A DNA stretch of 64,000 nt from Tanytarsus gracilentus (taxonomy: Eukaryota; Arthropoda; Insecta; Diptera; Chironomidae). The translations under genes were made by a program, and so were the position numbers. Positions 26,601 to 38,877 of this stretch are shown in pieces. Where the stretch lies: contig JAXRKN010000043.1 of NCBI GenBank assembly GCA_038502055.1, positions 7,874,001 to 7,938,000 of the forward strand, given 5' to 3'. Position 1 is the first letter of the stretch; every line of letters starts with the position of its first letter. Under the pieces are notes generated by a model. The model did no database searches. It was given only the letters and a program-made list of their open reading frames with translations, and was not told where the DNA came from.

Positions 26601-29600
26601 AAATTGCTACATTTCTGCTCTTATTCAATTTTTTTCTTTTTTCCGTTTTCTCCATGGTTGTCTCTCTTTTGTGTGATTTTAGATGGTCAGAGTTGTTGCA
26701 TGAGTTATTTGTGAAATTTGTATTTGAAAATTAAGAAAATGTTTTTGTTAAATTTTGAGAAATTTTAAATTGTTGAATAAATTTTATTTAGAAAGATTTT
26801 TTGATGAAAATTTTCAAGTTTTTGTGTTTGCATAAAAATTCAAAATAATCAAAATTAATTCGAAACACATTCAAGGTTTAAAACTTCTTATTTCGCATCA
26901 ACTCTGACCACTTTCTTTCTTTCATACTATCACTAAAGTAAAAGAAAAGAAAACTTTTAAATAATTAATGAAATAAAATAAATAGAAGAATTGTAATATA
27001 AAAAAATTATGTTGATCATCGCTAAAGCTGTTCATTACCGTTAATTGAAAAGTTGTTTGAGAAAAAGTTAAACTTGAGGAACTCGAAATGTACTTTTAAA
27101 TAAATTTTCTTATTGGCTCATTAAAAGTATCCTGCAACATCACGCCGCGCAACGTTTTCCTCAAAAATACCTTTTTTTATTGTATAAAAAAATCTTTGTA
27201 GATTAGTTGATTAGTTCACGTTGGAAATTTTCTCACGAACACTTTGTATAAAAAATAAAATTTCATTCATAAAAGAACTGGCCCTAGAAAATAACGATTT
27301 GAGAAAATAAACTATAAACGGGTGTCATAAGAATAGTTTTAAAAGGTAAAATAATTAAAATCTGTTCATTGATAGGAAATATCACAGAGAAAACACATCA
27401 CGAAGCTTCCATTTCTTAATTGCCTCGCACAATTGATTGCGCGAGGTTTTTGCTATCTTTTTATTTTTGAGTGATCTATAAAAAAAGTTAATTTAGAGAT
27501 TAAAGTGTTGTTTTGTTAACTGGTTATGTAATTTTTGAACTCAAGCTAAATTACCATAATTTTTATCTCGACCTCAGAAACTGTCAAAATGTGTTTTAAA
27601 TGTCTCTAGAAACTTTTTGATTTTGGGTTGCATAACTGACAAACAAAACCGCACTTGAGTGAGTAACATCGGAAGAAAAAACTCTTAGATTGAAAATAAC
27701 TAGAAATGGAGAAAGTCACGAGATGTTTTATCAAAATTTCAACCCTCGCTTCGAATTTTAAATTTTAAACATATATTTTTGAGATAAAATTTTCTATAAA
27801 AATTTACGTTTCTTTCTCCAAGAAAATAATTTATTGCCCTTAAAAAAATCGATACACACCGATAACAACCTGTTGATGATTTTTTTCACCTTCAATTTCT
27901 TCTCTGTTATTTTTCTTCTCTCTCCTTCTATAATGAGAAAAAAACCTTAAAACGTGCTCAAAGTTAACAAAAGAAAAAAAGATGAAAATAAATTGTAAAA
28001 TTTTAAAAAATAAATCTTCAGAGAAATGAAAAAATTGTTTACGACGAATGAATTGATTTTTATAAAAAAACACGTAAAAATTTAAAGTAAGTCAAACACA
28101 AAAATCCTTCACACGAATCATTGAGAGATTTGATGAGAGATCAAACATGAACTAGCTTTTATAATAAATAACTGCATTGTTAAGCATAAAGATTTTCCTC
28201 TCTCACCAACTGCAACACCCACTTTCATCAGCATCACAGAATTTTCATTGAAGAAGTCAATTCAATTCGTCCACTCACATACACGCATGAGAAAAAAAAT
28301 CGTTTTTAGACTAAGAAAATAAAACCTTAAAGTTGGACGGTTGATTGAGGCGTAAGACTTAGTCGTTAAGAGTTGATTAGATTGAGAATTTTAATCTAAA
28401 CTATTTTTAAGGCACATTAAAAAATTTGTATATAAAAAAGACTTTACTACTAATTATTACAAAAAAAAATTGGTGGAAAATTTAGGAAAAATTTTTACAC
28501 AACGAAAAAAAAACACTAAAAATTCAATAAAAATGCGAGTGAAAATCTACACTAAATTTAAGGACGTCGATTGACGACGATTAAAAGCTTAAAAAAATTG
28601 TAAAATTTTGAATATTATGGCTTGACCCTGATTTCATTAATCGTGAGTCTTCCATTACCTGGTCGTGTTTTCTATATGATCTTACAAAACTGCGCGAGAA
28701 AAGCACACACTCTCCATTCCACATTGAGATTCTTCGTTAGGTTCACAGATGAGTTTTTTGAGGGAAGGAGTGGTCGAGGATTTTAAACTCTAATTTAATA
28801 ATTTTAAATTTCCTTTATCATTAACTTTTAATGCGTTCACATAAAATTCATTAACAAACTTCGCCACCACTCCTTTTTGTTCAGAATGCGCGCGGATATG
28901 AAAGAGAAAAATCAGGTTGTGAAAAGAGAAAAAAAATTCAATTTCACTCTTCAGCTAATTCAATTCAATTTTCTTCTCAAACTGCGACTTTCACGTGAAA
29001 AAACTTTTTTTCGTCTTCTTTCATCATCAAATGTTTGTTTTCTGCAAATAAAGAGAATTTTCTTTCCTCCCGTGTGTGCATGTATGTCGTCTCGATAATC
29101 CTCCTTCCATTTATTTACTTTTAGTGAGCAAATCACTGCTTAAAGATATCACGATGACGTAATAAATAAAAAAATCAGGAAATCAATATTTCGAGGATTA
29201 TTTTGCACTGTCTTTCGAGTGGCATTACCACACCTCCCCATTTTCCACACTGCAATACATGACATTGACTCACTCACACTTTTTTAATATTTCTTTTTAT
29301 TGAATTCAATATTCGTAGAGACAATCGTCATTTTTCACTCATCTTAAGGCTACGAGAGAAGTTTTTTAAACGAGAGGGATTTTAAAAATGTCGCGAGACA
29401 TAGTGAAGCCAAAAAGCTCTATGAAAAGAGTAAAGTGCGTTATTTATTAACAAAATTTAATAAGAGAAAAAATGAATAATAGTGAAGTAAGGTTAAAATA
29501 TTTAAGAGACACAAAAACATCCACATGATACGAAATCTTTTTGTTGAACTCTCGAAACTTTCATGAATTCTTTAATAAATGAACCGAAAATTCGCTCGAA

Positions 29601-31626
29601 CAAAAAAAAATTAAACTTCCCAAGAGACACGCTCTCATTTTGCTTTTCTTCGCTACCATCCCGACATTTTTCTTTATTGCAAGCTCTCATTTTCCAATAA
29701 AGTTATTTTTAAAGGAAACTTTTTATTGCAACATTCCTAAACTTTCACATAACACTCTCTAAATGTCGTGTAATAAAATCCAAAAATTTATTTCTAAACT
29801 TTTCATTCCTTTTGTGTTGTCCTTCTTATCTATTTTTTTATTATTCTTTTCGTAACAAGAAGAAGCGACAAAATTTAACTATGCACATACCACACTAACA
29901 TGAGCAGACGACATCATAAATATGTATAACACAAAAAGATACTCTCCCTACTCTCTCTCGCTCTCTAGGATGATAACACTATAATGATAATAATAATGGT
30001 AATTTTAAATGATACATAAAACAATGTGAAGCATAAATTCTGAAAAAAGTGAAAAGTTACAGACGAACACACTCGAGACATGCATGTATAAAAAAAATGT
30101 TTTCTCCCTTTTTGTAAATGTAAATATGATGAAAATGGAAAATCAAAAGCAGCTCTGAAAATTGTATAAAAGATGAAAGTTTTGTGACGTTAAGTTAACT
30201 TTTTCGCTAAGATGAGTCGGGAGTTTGGAAATTTTTATGTTGATGATTGATGAAAATTATTTTCAAAAGAAAAAATTTAGCGTTAGTAAAAAAATAAATT
30301 TTTTATGAAATTACTGCAAAAAAGGGGAAGAAAAACTGCTTAAAAATTTAAACGCATTGAAATAAAATCATAAAATATTTTTTTAATTCCTAATTGTAGA
30401 ATAAATTTTCTTTAAGAATGAGACTCGAATTTAAAAAAGTTATTTTAAAGTTAATTTTTTTTGTATTTAAAAAATTGTCAATTTTCAACATAAAACTTTC
30501 CAAACCGCCTGCAAAAAATTTTTAAGAAATTAATTTTCTAATTTTTAAAAGTTCTCAATAATGTTAAACGATTTAAAAATGTATATTGAGATTTTTTCAA
30601 AGTTTACATCACTTAATGAATAACGATACAATTAAATATATTTTATTAAACTTTAGATATGAAAAATCCTCATTTTTCGAACACCGAGGTAAAACTCTGC
30701 CAATAATTTTTTTATAAATAGTAAAACACAAAACACTCGCTCACGAAAGCGAACATAAAAATTTATCACATAAAAGACACAACAAAAAAATTCAATTTCG
30801 CCGTAGCAATATTTTAAGTCGATGTAAAGAGAAAAAATAAATTAAATTAAATCAATTATTGATTTTTTGTAACTATGTTGTTAGTTAAAGCAATTGAATA
30901 ACAAAAATGTGAAATTTTTAAGAAAATAGGAGAAAAAAATTCAACAAAAAAAATATAAATAAAATTTTTGAAAATATTTATAAATAAATGATGAAATGAA
31001 TCACTGGAAAAAACACCATATAACATAAAGAAATTATTTATATATAAATTATGAAAATTGCAAAGCACTGCACTATAATTTATATATGAACAAATATTAG
31101 CTGCAAAATGGCGATAAAAAAATTAAATTTTAATAAAAAAAAACGAAAAAAGTGAGAAATGGGTGAAAACATCGCAGACAGTTGCGAGAGATGATAATGA
31201 TGATGGTTTTAGAATAGTAATTAAACCTTTTTGCTCGACGCCGCGACTGTAAAAACCCATTAACTTATAATTAGAACATAATTATTAAGGCATTTATACA
31301 CGCATACATTTGAATAACGAATGAGAAGTGAAGAAAAGAAGAAAACTTTGAAAACGAGGGAAAATGACATAAATTATGTTCAACTGTTCTCGATAACTCG
31401 AAAATGAGGAGAACATTGGAAAACACACAAAAAACACTACACCTACTAGAATTGTAAAAAGAATTGATATTAATATTAACATATTATAAATAAATGTTAT
31501 TATGCGTTATCAACAAATTAACAGAAAAATTACACACATCGCGATTTTATTTCAATTTTCCATTTCAGCACGATGAATTTAAAAATATTAATTAAATAAA
31601 TCTTAAGCTAAAATCCTTTAAATTTT
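23603..31626. other. Long region without recognised genes (receptor 3' UTR and intergenic)
   Basis: Very AT-rich sequence. The nearest part should be receptor 3' UTR. I found no coding exon, tRNA-like fold or transposon end that I could support. Short frames of up to about 97 codons have no family features. A small hairpin with stem CCTCGC/GCGAGG occurs near 27,421-27,446, with no assigned role. Confidence 0.5.
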
Positions 31627-32416
31627 TCACATATAATTGTTTATCGGCTTTGAGTATCGTCCTAATGCTAATTTAATGAGCGAGAACCCGCATTTTGGAT
31701 AAATTCGATGGCAATTGGCTTCCGCTTGACCTCGACCAATTCGATGGGCATCGTCGTAAATCTTCAGCGCATTTGCCTCGAACGGTAGCACCTTCGATTT
31801 GGGAAAGCTGAAAATTGTTCGAATTAATTCCGCAATTAAATGAGAACCCTTCCGTCCGAACATCTGCGGTGTTTCGCACAATGCTCTCAGTACGCATTCA
31901 CGACCATCATAGCCCATGCTACGAGGAGGAAAAATATTGAAAATGTTTTTGTACACTCATGTGAGTGTGTTTTTCTTCCACTTACTGATTCATGGCAATT
32001 TCTAATCGATTAAACAAATCTCGTCGTTGTCGTCGCTGAATCATTGGTTTGGTTTCAATTGATCTCTCGATTCGGAAGCTTTCAGCAACTTTAGCCTTCG
32101 AAAATTCGGAGGCATTTGTGGGTAGGTTATAGGCAAAGCCGTAATTAAGTCCCCAACTGGAAAAATCATTTTGAATTAATCAATGTCAAAAGCACATTTA
32201 AGCTCACCTGAAAATGGAGAACTGAGGATTGCCATAAATTCCAATTGTCATGCATGTCGCGACCGAAAACGATGATCCCGTGGGAAAGATTAAGTAGCGC
32301 TTTTTACGCGATAGAACTTTGACTTCAGTTGACGTGCCATTGCCACTGTCGTGACATGAGATTATTTGCGCATTTAGAAGCAACAAAAGTGATAAAATCT
32401 TCAACATTTTTTGCAC
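31627..32416 (-). CDS. DM4/DM12 family secreted protein (array gene 1)
   Basis: Three exons, complement(32208-32416), complement(31986-32156) and complement(31627-31918), give 223 aa. A signal peptide (ILSLLLLLNAQII) is followed by a dibasic site and the family entry motif VLSRKKRYLIFPTGSS. Next comes SVATCMTIGIYGNPQFSIF, joined by a 51-nt intron to WGLNYGFAYNLPTN. The last exon carries the DM4/DM12 core MGYDGRECVLRALCETPQ, then IRTIFSFPKS and CHRIYPKCGFSLIKLALG, with the paired cysteines of the family. Two in-frame Met codons lie close together (MQKMLK), and either could be the start. It is close to gene 2 in sequence; its last exon has the same 292-nt length. The family is insect-specific, probably extracellular, and of unknown biochemical role. 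Confidence 0.9.
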
Positions 32417-32899
32417 ATTTTTTTAAAAAACTTTTTAATAAAATATCTCTAGATTTTGACTGCTTAAAGGTTAATGCTAGAATAATTGAGATGAGCAGTC
32501 GAGATGTAGAATTTTTCTCTTTCCACAATTTTCACCTATACGACGAAAAAAATATCGAGAGCGTTAATCTGATATGCAAACATGAATGATCTGAACTTTT
32601 CACGTGTAATTGGAGTCAACGAGATGTTATGGATTCTTAAGGCAATTTACACTTTTTGATGCATGAATTTTATTTTATTCTCGATATCTCTGAGGTATCA
32701 AATTTATTCATAAAATATCCAGCCGCTCTCAAGTTTTTTCGATTAATTTGATTCTTTTTTGATAAATTATTTTTAAAATTAAAAATTACGTTATGAAGCT
32801 TTTTATGTTTTTATGTGAATTTTTCTAACGTATTTTTTAATTCAAAAATAAAGTACTGAAAAGTGATCAAAGTAAGCGAAAAATATTTAAATTTTTAAC

Positions 32900-33834
32900 T
32901 CACATAAATTCAATTTCTGAATTTTTTGAATATTTTCCTAAAATCATTTTAATAAGCGAAAATTGACATTTTCTAAAGGAAGTTTCACAATTAACATTTT
33001 CATTTTGTCCACTCCTAAAAGCTTTATCGTAGACTAAAAGATCAGGATGCTCAAAAGGTAAAACATTTGACTTTGGCATCGAGAAGACAGTCCTAATTAA
33101 CTCTTGCACCATCGTACGCCTTCGTTTGTCAAATATTTGTGAACTCTCACATAAAGCCTGAAGAATACATTCTCGTCCGTCGTGGCCCATTCTACATGTA
33201 ACATGCTTGCATAAGAAGAGAGTGAGGGGAAGAATTTTGTTACTTACTTGTCGATAACTGCCTCAATATTACGATACATGTCACGACGATATCGTCTGTG
33301 CATCATCGGCAATGACTCATATTTGGGTTGACTGTAAACATAAAATTTCCGTCGATTGTCATCGTCAACTTCATGTGAGTCCTTTGAACTGTCCGCGGTT
33401 GTGGTTGCCTCTGTGGTCGTCGTTGTCGTTGTGTATAGATCGGGATCGTAAAATGGATAAATTTCCAGTTCCGGCGGGATGTTTGTGTACAGTGTTGAAT
33501 TTGAGGGCAGATTATAAGCGAAACCGTAATTCAAACCCCAACTAAAAATTGAAAATTGTGGATTTCCATACACACCGACTGTCATGCAAGTAGCAACACT
33601 AATAGACGACCCTTCAATATCCAGATGAAGGAGAGGGAGAGAGAAAATTTTAATATGACACATTGGGATCAGCACAACATGCATACCAGCTGGAAAGATG
33701 AGAAATCGCTTCTTTCTCGACAGTACTTTTGATCCAATTTCCTTTCCGTCAGCATCTATTCGATGCTGTTGCGATATGGCAAACAAGGTCATCAATATAC
33801 AAATTACAACTGTCGTCATCGTTGTTGGCGTCAT
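32900..33834 (-). CDS. DM4/DM12 family secreted protein (array gene 2)
   Basis: Three exons, complement(33687-33834), complement(33248-33611) and complement(32900-33191), give 267 aa. A signal peptide (VVICILMTLFAIS) is followed by KVLSRKKRFLIFPAG, then SSISVATCMTVGVYGNP and SWGLNYGFAYNLPSNS. A threonine-rich linker (TTTTTTTEATTTADSS) and a basic stretch (MMHRRYRRDMYRN) precede the core MGHDGRECILQALCESSQ and CETSFRKCQFSLIKMILG. Compared with gene 1 it lacks the intron before WGLNYG and has one after FPAG. That 75-nt intron (33612-33686) is in frame and free of stops, so retention would add 25 hydrophobic residues. The linker is likely O-glycosylated. Confidence 0.9.
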
Positions 33835-34345
33835 GTTTAATCTTCAGCCAAGCGAGTGAGTGAGAAAGAGAGAAGAGGAAATGGAAAAAGTTACATGCTG
33901 ATGATATGAATTATCATTATTTGATAAATATTGAGATGTGGAGACGATGATGAGATGAGATGGAGAGTTTCAACCTCAATTCAATGAGCAATGTGGTTGA
34001 TGGTTATGACAGTTTGATTTACTCAAATGATTTTATTTAAAATTTTATACTTTTGACTAAAAAACTGAAAAATCAGGTAAATAAAATTAATTCAAATTCC
34101 ATTTTCTGAATTATTTTTCACATCGCTCAAAAGATGAAATAAGCTGGCGAACTGGAGTTGATGGATGTACTTGAGAGAGCACAAGGCTAAAATATCATTT
34201 ATTGAATTACGAGCAGGAAAAAGTTTTCTTGTTGCGAAATAATCGATTTCTCTCCGAAGGATATAAATTTGTTGAGATGAGTCAATATGGAGCTGAGAAG
34301 CAACAGCAGCAGCTACAAACTATGAGGGTGCTTTATAAACCTCTT
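33835..34345. other. Upstream region of array gene 2
   Basis: Contains GAGA-like repeats immediately 5' of the start (about 33,855-33,875) and AT-rich DNA. No TATA box is clear and no gene is seen. Confidence 0.4.
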
Positions 34346-34353
34346 AAAATATC

Positions 34354-35709
34354 GTGTGAGGGAAGTACGGCGGAGAATTTCTCCATTTGGTCTGAATTTT
34401 GGATATTATTGTGACCTAATTGTGACTATTTGTGACGCACTCTCCATTTTTTTTGACACCCAATATTTTTTGAGTTTTGAGCATTTCAAAATTTTGAGCT
34501 TTCACCGCCGTACTTCACAAGAACTACGGCGGAGAGTTTTTAAAAAACATACTTTTTCATGATATTTTTATATTTTCTTATAGCATTTATTTTGACTATT
34601 TTTGACATCCAAAAAGTTTTTGAATCCAAAAGTTTGTCAAAAAAATATGATTTTTTAAAATGCGGAAAATAAAAAAGCTTTTTTCACCACATGAACTGAT
34701 GAGAACTATGGCGGAGATTTTCTCAAAAATGATTTTAGATTAAAAACAAAAATGCTTATGGATCATAACTTTTTTAACTATTTGTGACGCGAAGAAATTA
34801 TTCAAATCCGAGGTTTGATTAAAAAGCTAGAGTGATTTGAATGTCAAAATTATTTTGAGCTTTTTTTCATGCCTTCTAAAAAAATTCAGGTAAAAAATTC
34901 TGAAAATTAACCGTTATATTAATTTTGAAAATCTTCTATCAAAAATTTAATTTTTTAATAAGTTAATATTAATTAAAGATAATAATTTCTTCAGAATTTA
35001 CTAACTTTAATTATTAAATTAAATTAAATTTGAAATTTAAGTTTTCACCATAAAATTTATGTTCTTTAGATAGCATATTGTTGTTGTAATTTTTTCATTA
35101 TTTTTTTAAAAACTTTTTTTAACAGCAATTTAACAGCATTTTAGGAAATAATTTTATGGTGAAAACTTAAATTTCAAATTTAATTTAATTTAAAAATTAA
35201 TTAAAATTTAAAAAATAATAAATAATTAATCTTTTGTAAGTAAAAAATAATAAACATTGTTTTTTAATGGTTTAATAATTCTTCGCGTCAAAATGTAAAA
35301 AGTTTGTTCATTTTTGCTTTTCATCTAAAATCATTTTTGAGAAAATCTCCGCCATAGTTCTCATCAGTTCATGTGGTGAAAAAAGCTTTTTTATTTTCCG
35401 CATTTTAAAAAATCATATTTTTTTGACAAACGTTTGAATTCAAAAACTTTTTGGATGTCAAAAATAGTCAAAATAAATGCTATAAGAAAATATAAAAACA
35501 TCATGAAAAAGTATGTTTTTTAAAAACTCTCCGCCGTAGTTCTTGTGAAGTACGGCGGTGAAAGCTCAAAATTTTGAAATGCTCAAAACTCAAAAAATAT
35601 TGGGTGTCAAAAAAAATGGAGAGTGCGTCACAAATAGTCACAATTAGGTCACAATAATATCCAAAATTCAGACCAAATGGAGAAATTCTCCGCCGTACTT
35701 CCCTCACAC
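34354..35709. mobile_element. Fold-back (long terminal inverted repeat) non-autonomous DNA transposon
   Basis: A 1356-bp element whose two arms (about 34354-34810 and 35270-35709) are reverse complements over more than 400 bp with few mismatches. The ends are GTGTGAGGGAAGTACGGCGG and its complement. The 8-bp sequence AAAATATC directly flanks both ends (34346-34353 and 35710-35717) as a target-site duplication. TACGGCGGAG and related GGCGGAG motifs recur within the arms. A second, inner inverted repeat (about 35029-35060 with 35152-35186) lies in the AT-rich centre. There is no transposase. An 8-bp duplication fits hAT, P or Merlin-like superfamilies, but the terminus does not resemble the usual hAT CAGGG. 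The mirrored short ORFs in the arms are not genes. Confidence 0.93.
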
Positions 35710-35717
35710 AAAATATC

Positions 35718-37948
35718 AACAAAATTAAAACTTTTTCGAGTCTTGCTTCCGATGTAATGAAAGACGAAGAGAAATTGACAAACTAGCAAGAGAGCACTAC
35801 AACACAGTAAATAAAGTTTTTTTTTCGTGCTGCACCGTTTCACAATTTTTCATCACAATCTATATGTTGTCGATTATTAATTTTTCCTTCTTGTCCTTAC
35901 TCTCGATGTCAACTGCACTTGCTGAACGAGTTTGTTGTAAAGTTCTTTATTAATTTTCTCTTATGCTATCTCTACATCTGTACAAATAAGACTAATGAGA
36001 ACTTTTTTCTTCGATCAATAACGCAGCTCGATTTTTAATTATGACCACAAACACACATGGAGAAAAATATTTTGGAATAATAATTAAAAAATCACGACTT
36101 TTTTACTTTACACGTTATTTGATTAACAAATCGTAAAACTAAAATTAAACATCATCAACAATATGTGCATCCACTCAAATAAACTCAATTCTGAATGAAT
36201 TGATAGTTGAAACTTGAAAGTTTTTTATCGCATTTAAAAATTAAACTCAACTGAAATGACTTCATTATAAAAAACGCTCCAGCGAGCTTTAATCTTTAAT
36301 GACATTAAAGCACTAGTAAATGAAGAACAAGAAGATTTTATTCGCAGCATAAAGCAGCTGTTCACTTTTTCACACCAGTGAACGCAATTATTTTCGATCA
36401 ATTTTATTCATTGGATGAGAGAATTTTTTACTTAAGATCTATTAGAAAGACTGATGAAAGAGAATTTGGTTAGATCCATACATTATCATAATAATGAAGC
36501 TCTTCTCTATTATCTCCGATCTCTCATGCCTCGAAGGTATGAAGGGATGTTGAAAAACGCTAGTGAAAAATATTCATCCACGTGTAAGTTTTTCATAATA
36601 AATTATTTTTTTCACGGAGCTTCACTTGCTGGAAAATGACGATCCAAAATTATTCCACGCGTGTCTTTTAATTTTATGTCCAACGTGTAAAGATAAAAGT
36701 AAATATTATTTATTCAATAGAGTGATTAACATTTCATTCCATTAAAAGACAATCATCAAAAGCCTCGAAGCGTGCTTCCTTCCATCTTCCCTAAATAAAC
36801 TATCTTAATGTATTGAATTGGGCAAAGTTCATGCATCAATTTATGAGACATTTTCGCATTGCGCAATTTGCCATTACAGCAAATTTATTTTACTTCCCTA
36901 ATAATCGACATGAAAAAAAAATTCATTTCTTTCAACTCTTATTTTTCTCCCGCAACCCACTTATTTTGTCAACATCGACGCTACGTGAAAGATTCAAACG
37001 ATTCTTTGTGAGGCCGAGACGTGACACTCGTAAAGCGAATGAGATACCGTTCTGTCGATATTTACAAATTTAATTAGCATAGCAGCGTAAAGTGATATAG
37101 AACTAGAGCGACGTCGCGCATTGAGATATGCTCACGTAAAGTAAAATTTAGAGTGAAATGTTTCAATTAGCACGAGTGGGGTAGAGTTTTGGGAGCATTG
37201 ACAGTGATATTTTGGAATAAATTCAATTATTTTGTAAAACATTAAATTTTAAAGCTCTCAAATTAATTTTTTAAACTTCGAATGACTCATAAATAATTCT
37301 GATTTATTTTCATGCCAGACCTTAGACTTTTCAAATACAATCAAAAGAATATTTAAAATTAATCACCATAGAGAAAACTTGCTCAACCACCAAACCAGTC
37401 CTTCCTCAACTCTCAACCACCTTCATCTGCATAATCACAGAAAACCTTTTTTTCCCCTGTGCATGTCACATCAGTGTTGAGACGACAAAAAAAATTATTC
37501 AAAGAAGAACAAAATGAAAAAATCTGTCTACAAATATCATAGATCTCATGTCGCATTTCTCGGAAGAAAGAAAAAGGGACACACAGATAAAAATTCGTTT
37601 CCTCATTAGACTTTCAAATTAGGTTAGTTTTCTTATTCTGTAGAGAGAGTGGCAGAATGTCAAGGAGTTGCTTATGCAGTCTTATCTGAGTGTCAGGGGT
37701 GAGAAACACGCTTAAAAAATGTAAACAAAAGATGAAGGGATTCTTTAGATTTACATCAGAATAATTTTGTGCCGCAACTTTGTTGAGAATTATTCAAATT
37801 GTTTTTATAATAAAAGCTTAAATTATTTTGCGACCACTCCTCGCTCAATGGACATCAAGACGCTTCTGCATACATCGAAAATTATTAAAATGAGCAAACA
37901 ATAATTTTTTCACACACATCCGCAAAAATAAATTTTATTGTTCTTTTC
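35718..37948. other. Intergenic region without recognised gene
   Basis: AT-rich DNA between the fold-back element and the 3' end of CFAP298. No coding or RNA feature could be supported. Confidence 0.45.
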
Positions 37949-38877
37949 TTATTTTCCCATTCGAAACTTGATGTCGCCAATACCTTGCATTTGACCCTTG
38001 AGACTAGAATTGTTCGACCACGATGAATTCAAATAGCTGTCGTCGTCGTCTTTCTCTAATCGCTTCAGTTCCTCTTGACGTCGATATGCGTGCATCATCA
38101 TTTGTTTGCGTTCCGCTTCACCAATCACCGGCTCACGACCGGGCGCACCCTCGCCACTCTTTTGTAATTTAACAATGACTTTACACTTTTCATTGTTGCC
38201 GATGAAATCAGCAAGTCGCTTTTCAGGGATCATTTGCTTGCCGGCAAACCAAAGTTGAGCCTTTACCGGCTCAATAACTTCCAGCGACGCTTGAGTACCA
38301 CTCAAATCCTCAGTATTTTGAAATTCATTGCGAATTGTATCATGTGGCGGTAATTGCATGGGATAAACGATCATTACAGCGCCGCGAAGTAAGTCCAATG
38401 CCTCCTTAATTATCTTTAATGTCAGTGCCTTGCCGTCATTAACCATTTTTTTGTCTATCATCGCAAGTGCCTCGCCAATTGACTTTCGCAAGACTTCTTG
38501 CATGCTGGGAAGAGGTTGACGGCCATTACGCCGTCCGACTGGATCTTTTGTCTCATTAAATCCACCCGATGGGATGCAAACATCAGCCCACTTATCGTCG
38601 AGTTTTAGTTCAATTATTTGCTCGTCTGTCAATCCCATCATCTCGGCCGGTATCATGCAGCCATAGTTTGCCAACTCTTCCATCTCTGGTGAATTTTTAA
38701 GTTAATTCAATTGTCTAAATTAATTAATTAATTCATACCTGCACAAACTCTCCGAATTTTGAGGCATCCATTGTAGATTGAAACGATCTCGAGTTGTAAT
38801 TTTGAGATTTCATTCGAAACAAAAGTCTCAAACAGAAATTGACTCGTTTCGCCACGTTTGATATGCAACAAAACCAT
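37949..38877 (-). CDS. CFAP298: Cilia- and flagella-associated protein 298 (Kurly/C21orf59 homologue)
   Basis: Two exons, complement(38739-38877) and complement(37949-38685), give 291 aa, against about 290 in vertebrates. The protein is cytoplasmic and is needed for outer dynein arm assembly and planar positioning of motile cilia. The short first exon encodes MVLLHIKRGETSQFLFET, the typical N-terminus, and joins at ..VCAEMEEL. Conserved blocks follow in order: GLTDEQIIELKLDDKW, CIPSGG, DPVGRRNGRQP, LRGAVMIVYPMQLPPHD, EDLSGTQASLEV, AQLWFAGK, and the C-terminal RRQEELKRLEKDDDDSYLNS. The whole family length is present with no break. It sits in the same orientation inside the DM4/DM12 array but is unrelated to it. 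In flies, motile cilia are limited to sperm and some sensory neurons, so testis or chordotonal expression is expected (inference). Confidence 0.97.

Noticed and set aside
27421..27446. CCTCGC/GCGAGG hairpin followed by T run, resembling a bacterial terminator
   Set aside because: The context is an insect genome; a six-base stem is expected by chance and no adjacent RNA gene is visible.
34202..35843. Mirrored ORFs with near-identical protein in both orientations
   Set aside because: They are the two arms of the fold-back element, not genes.
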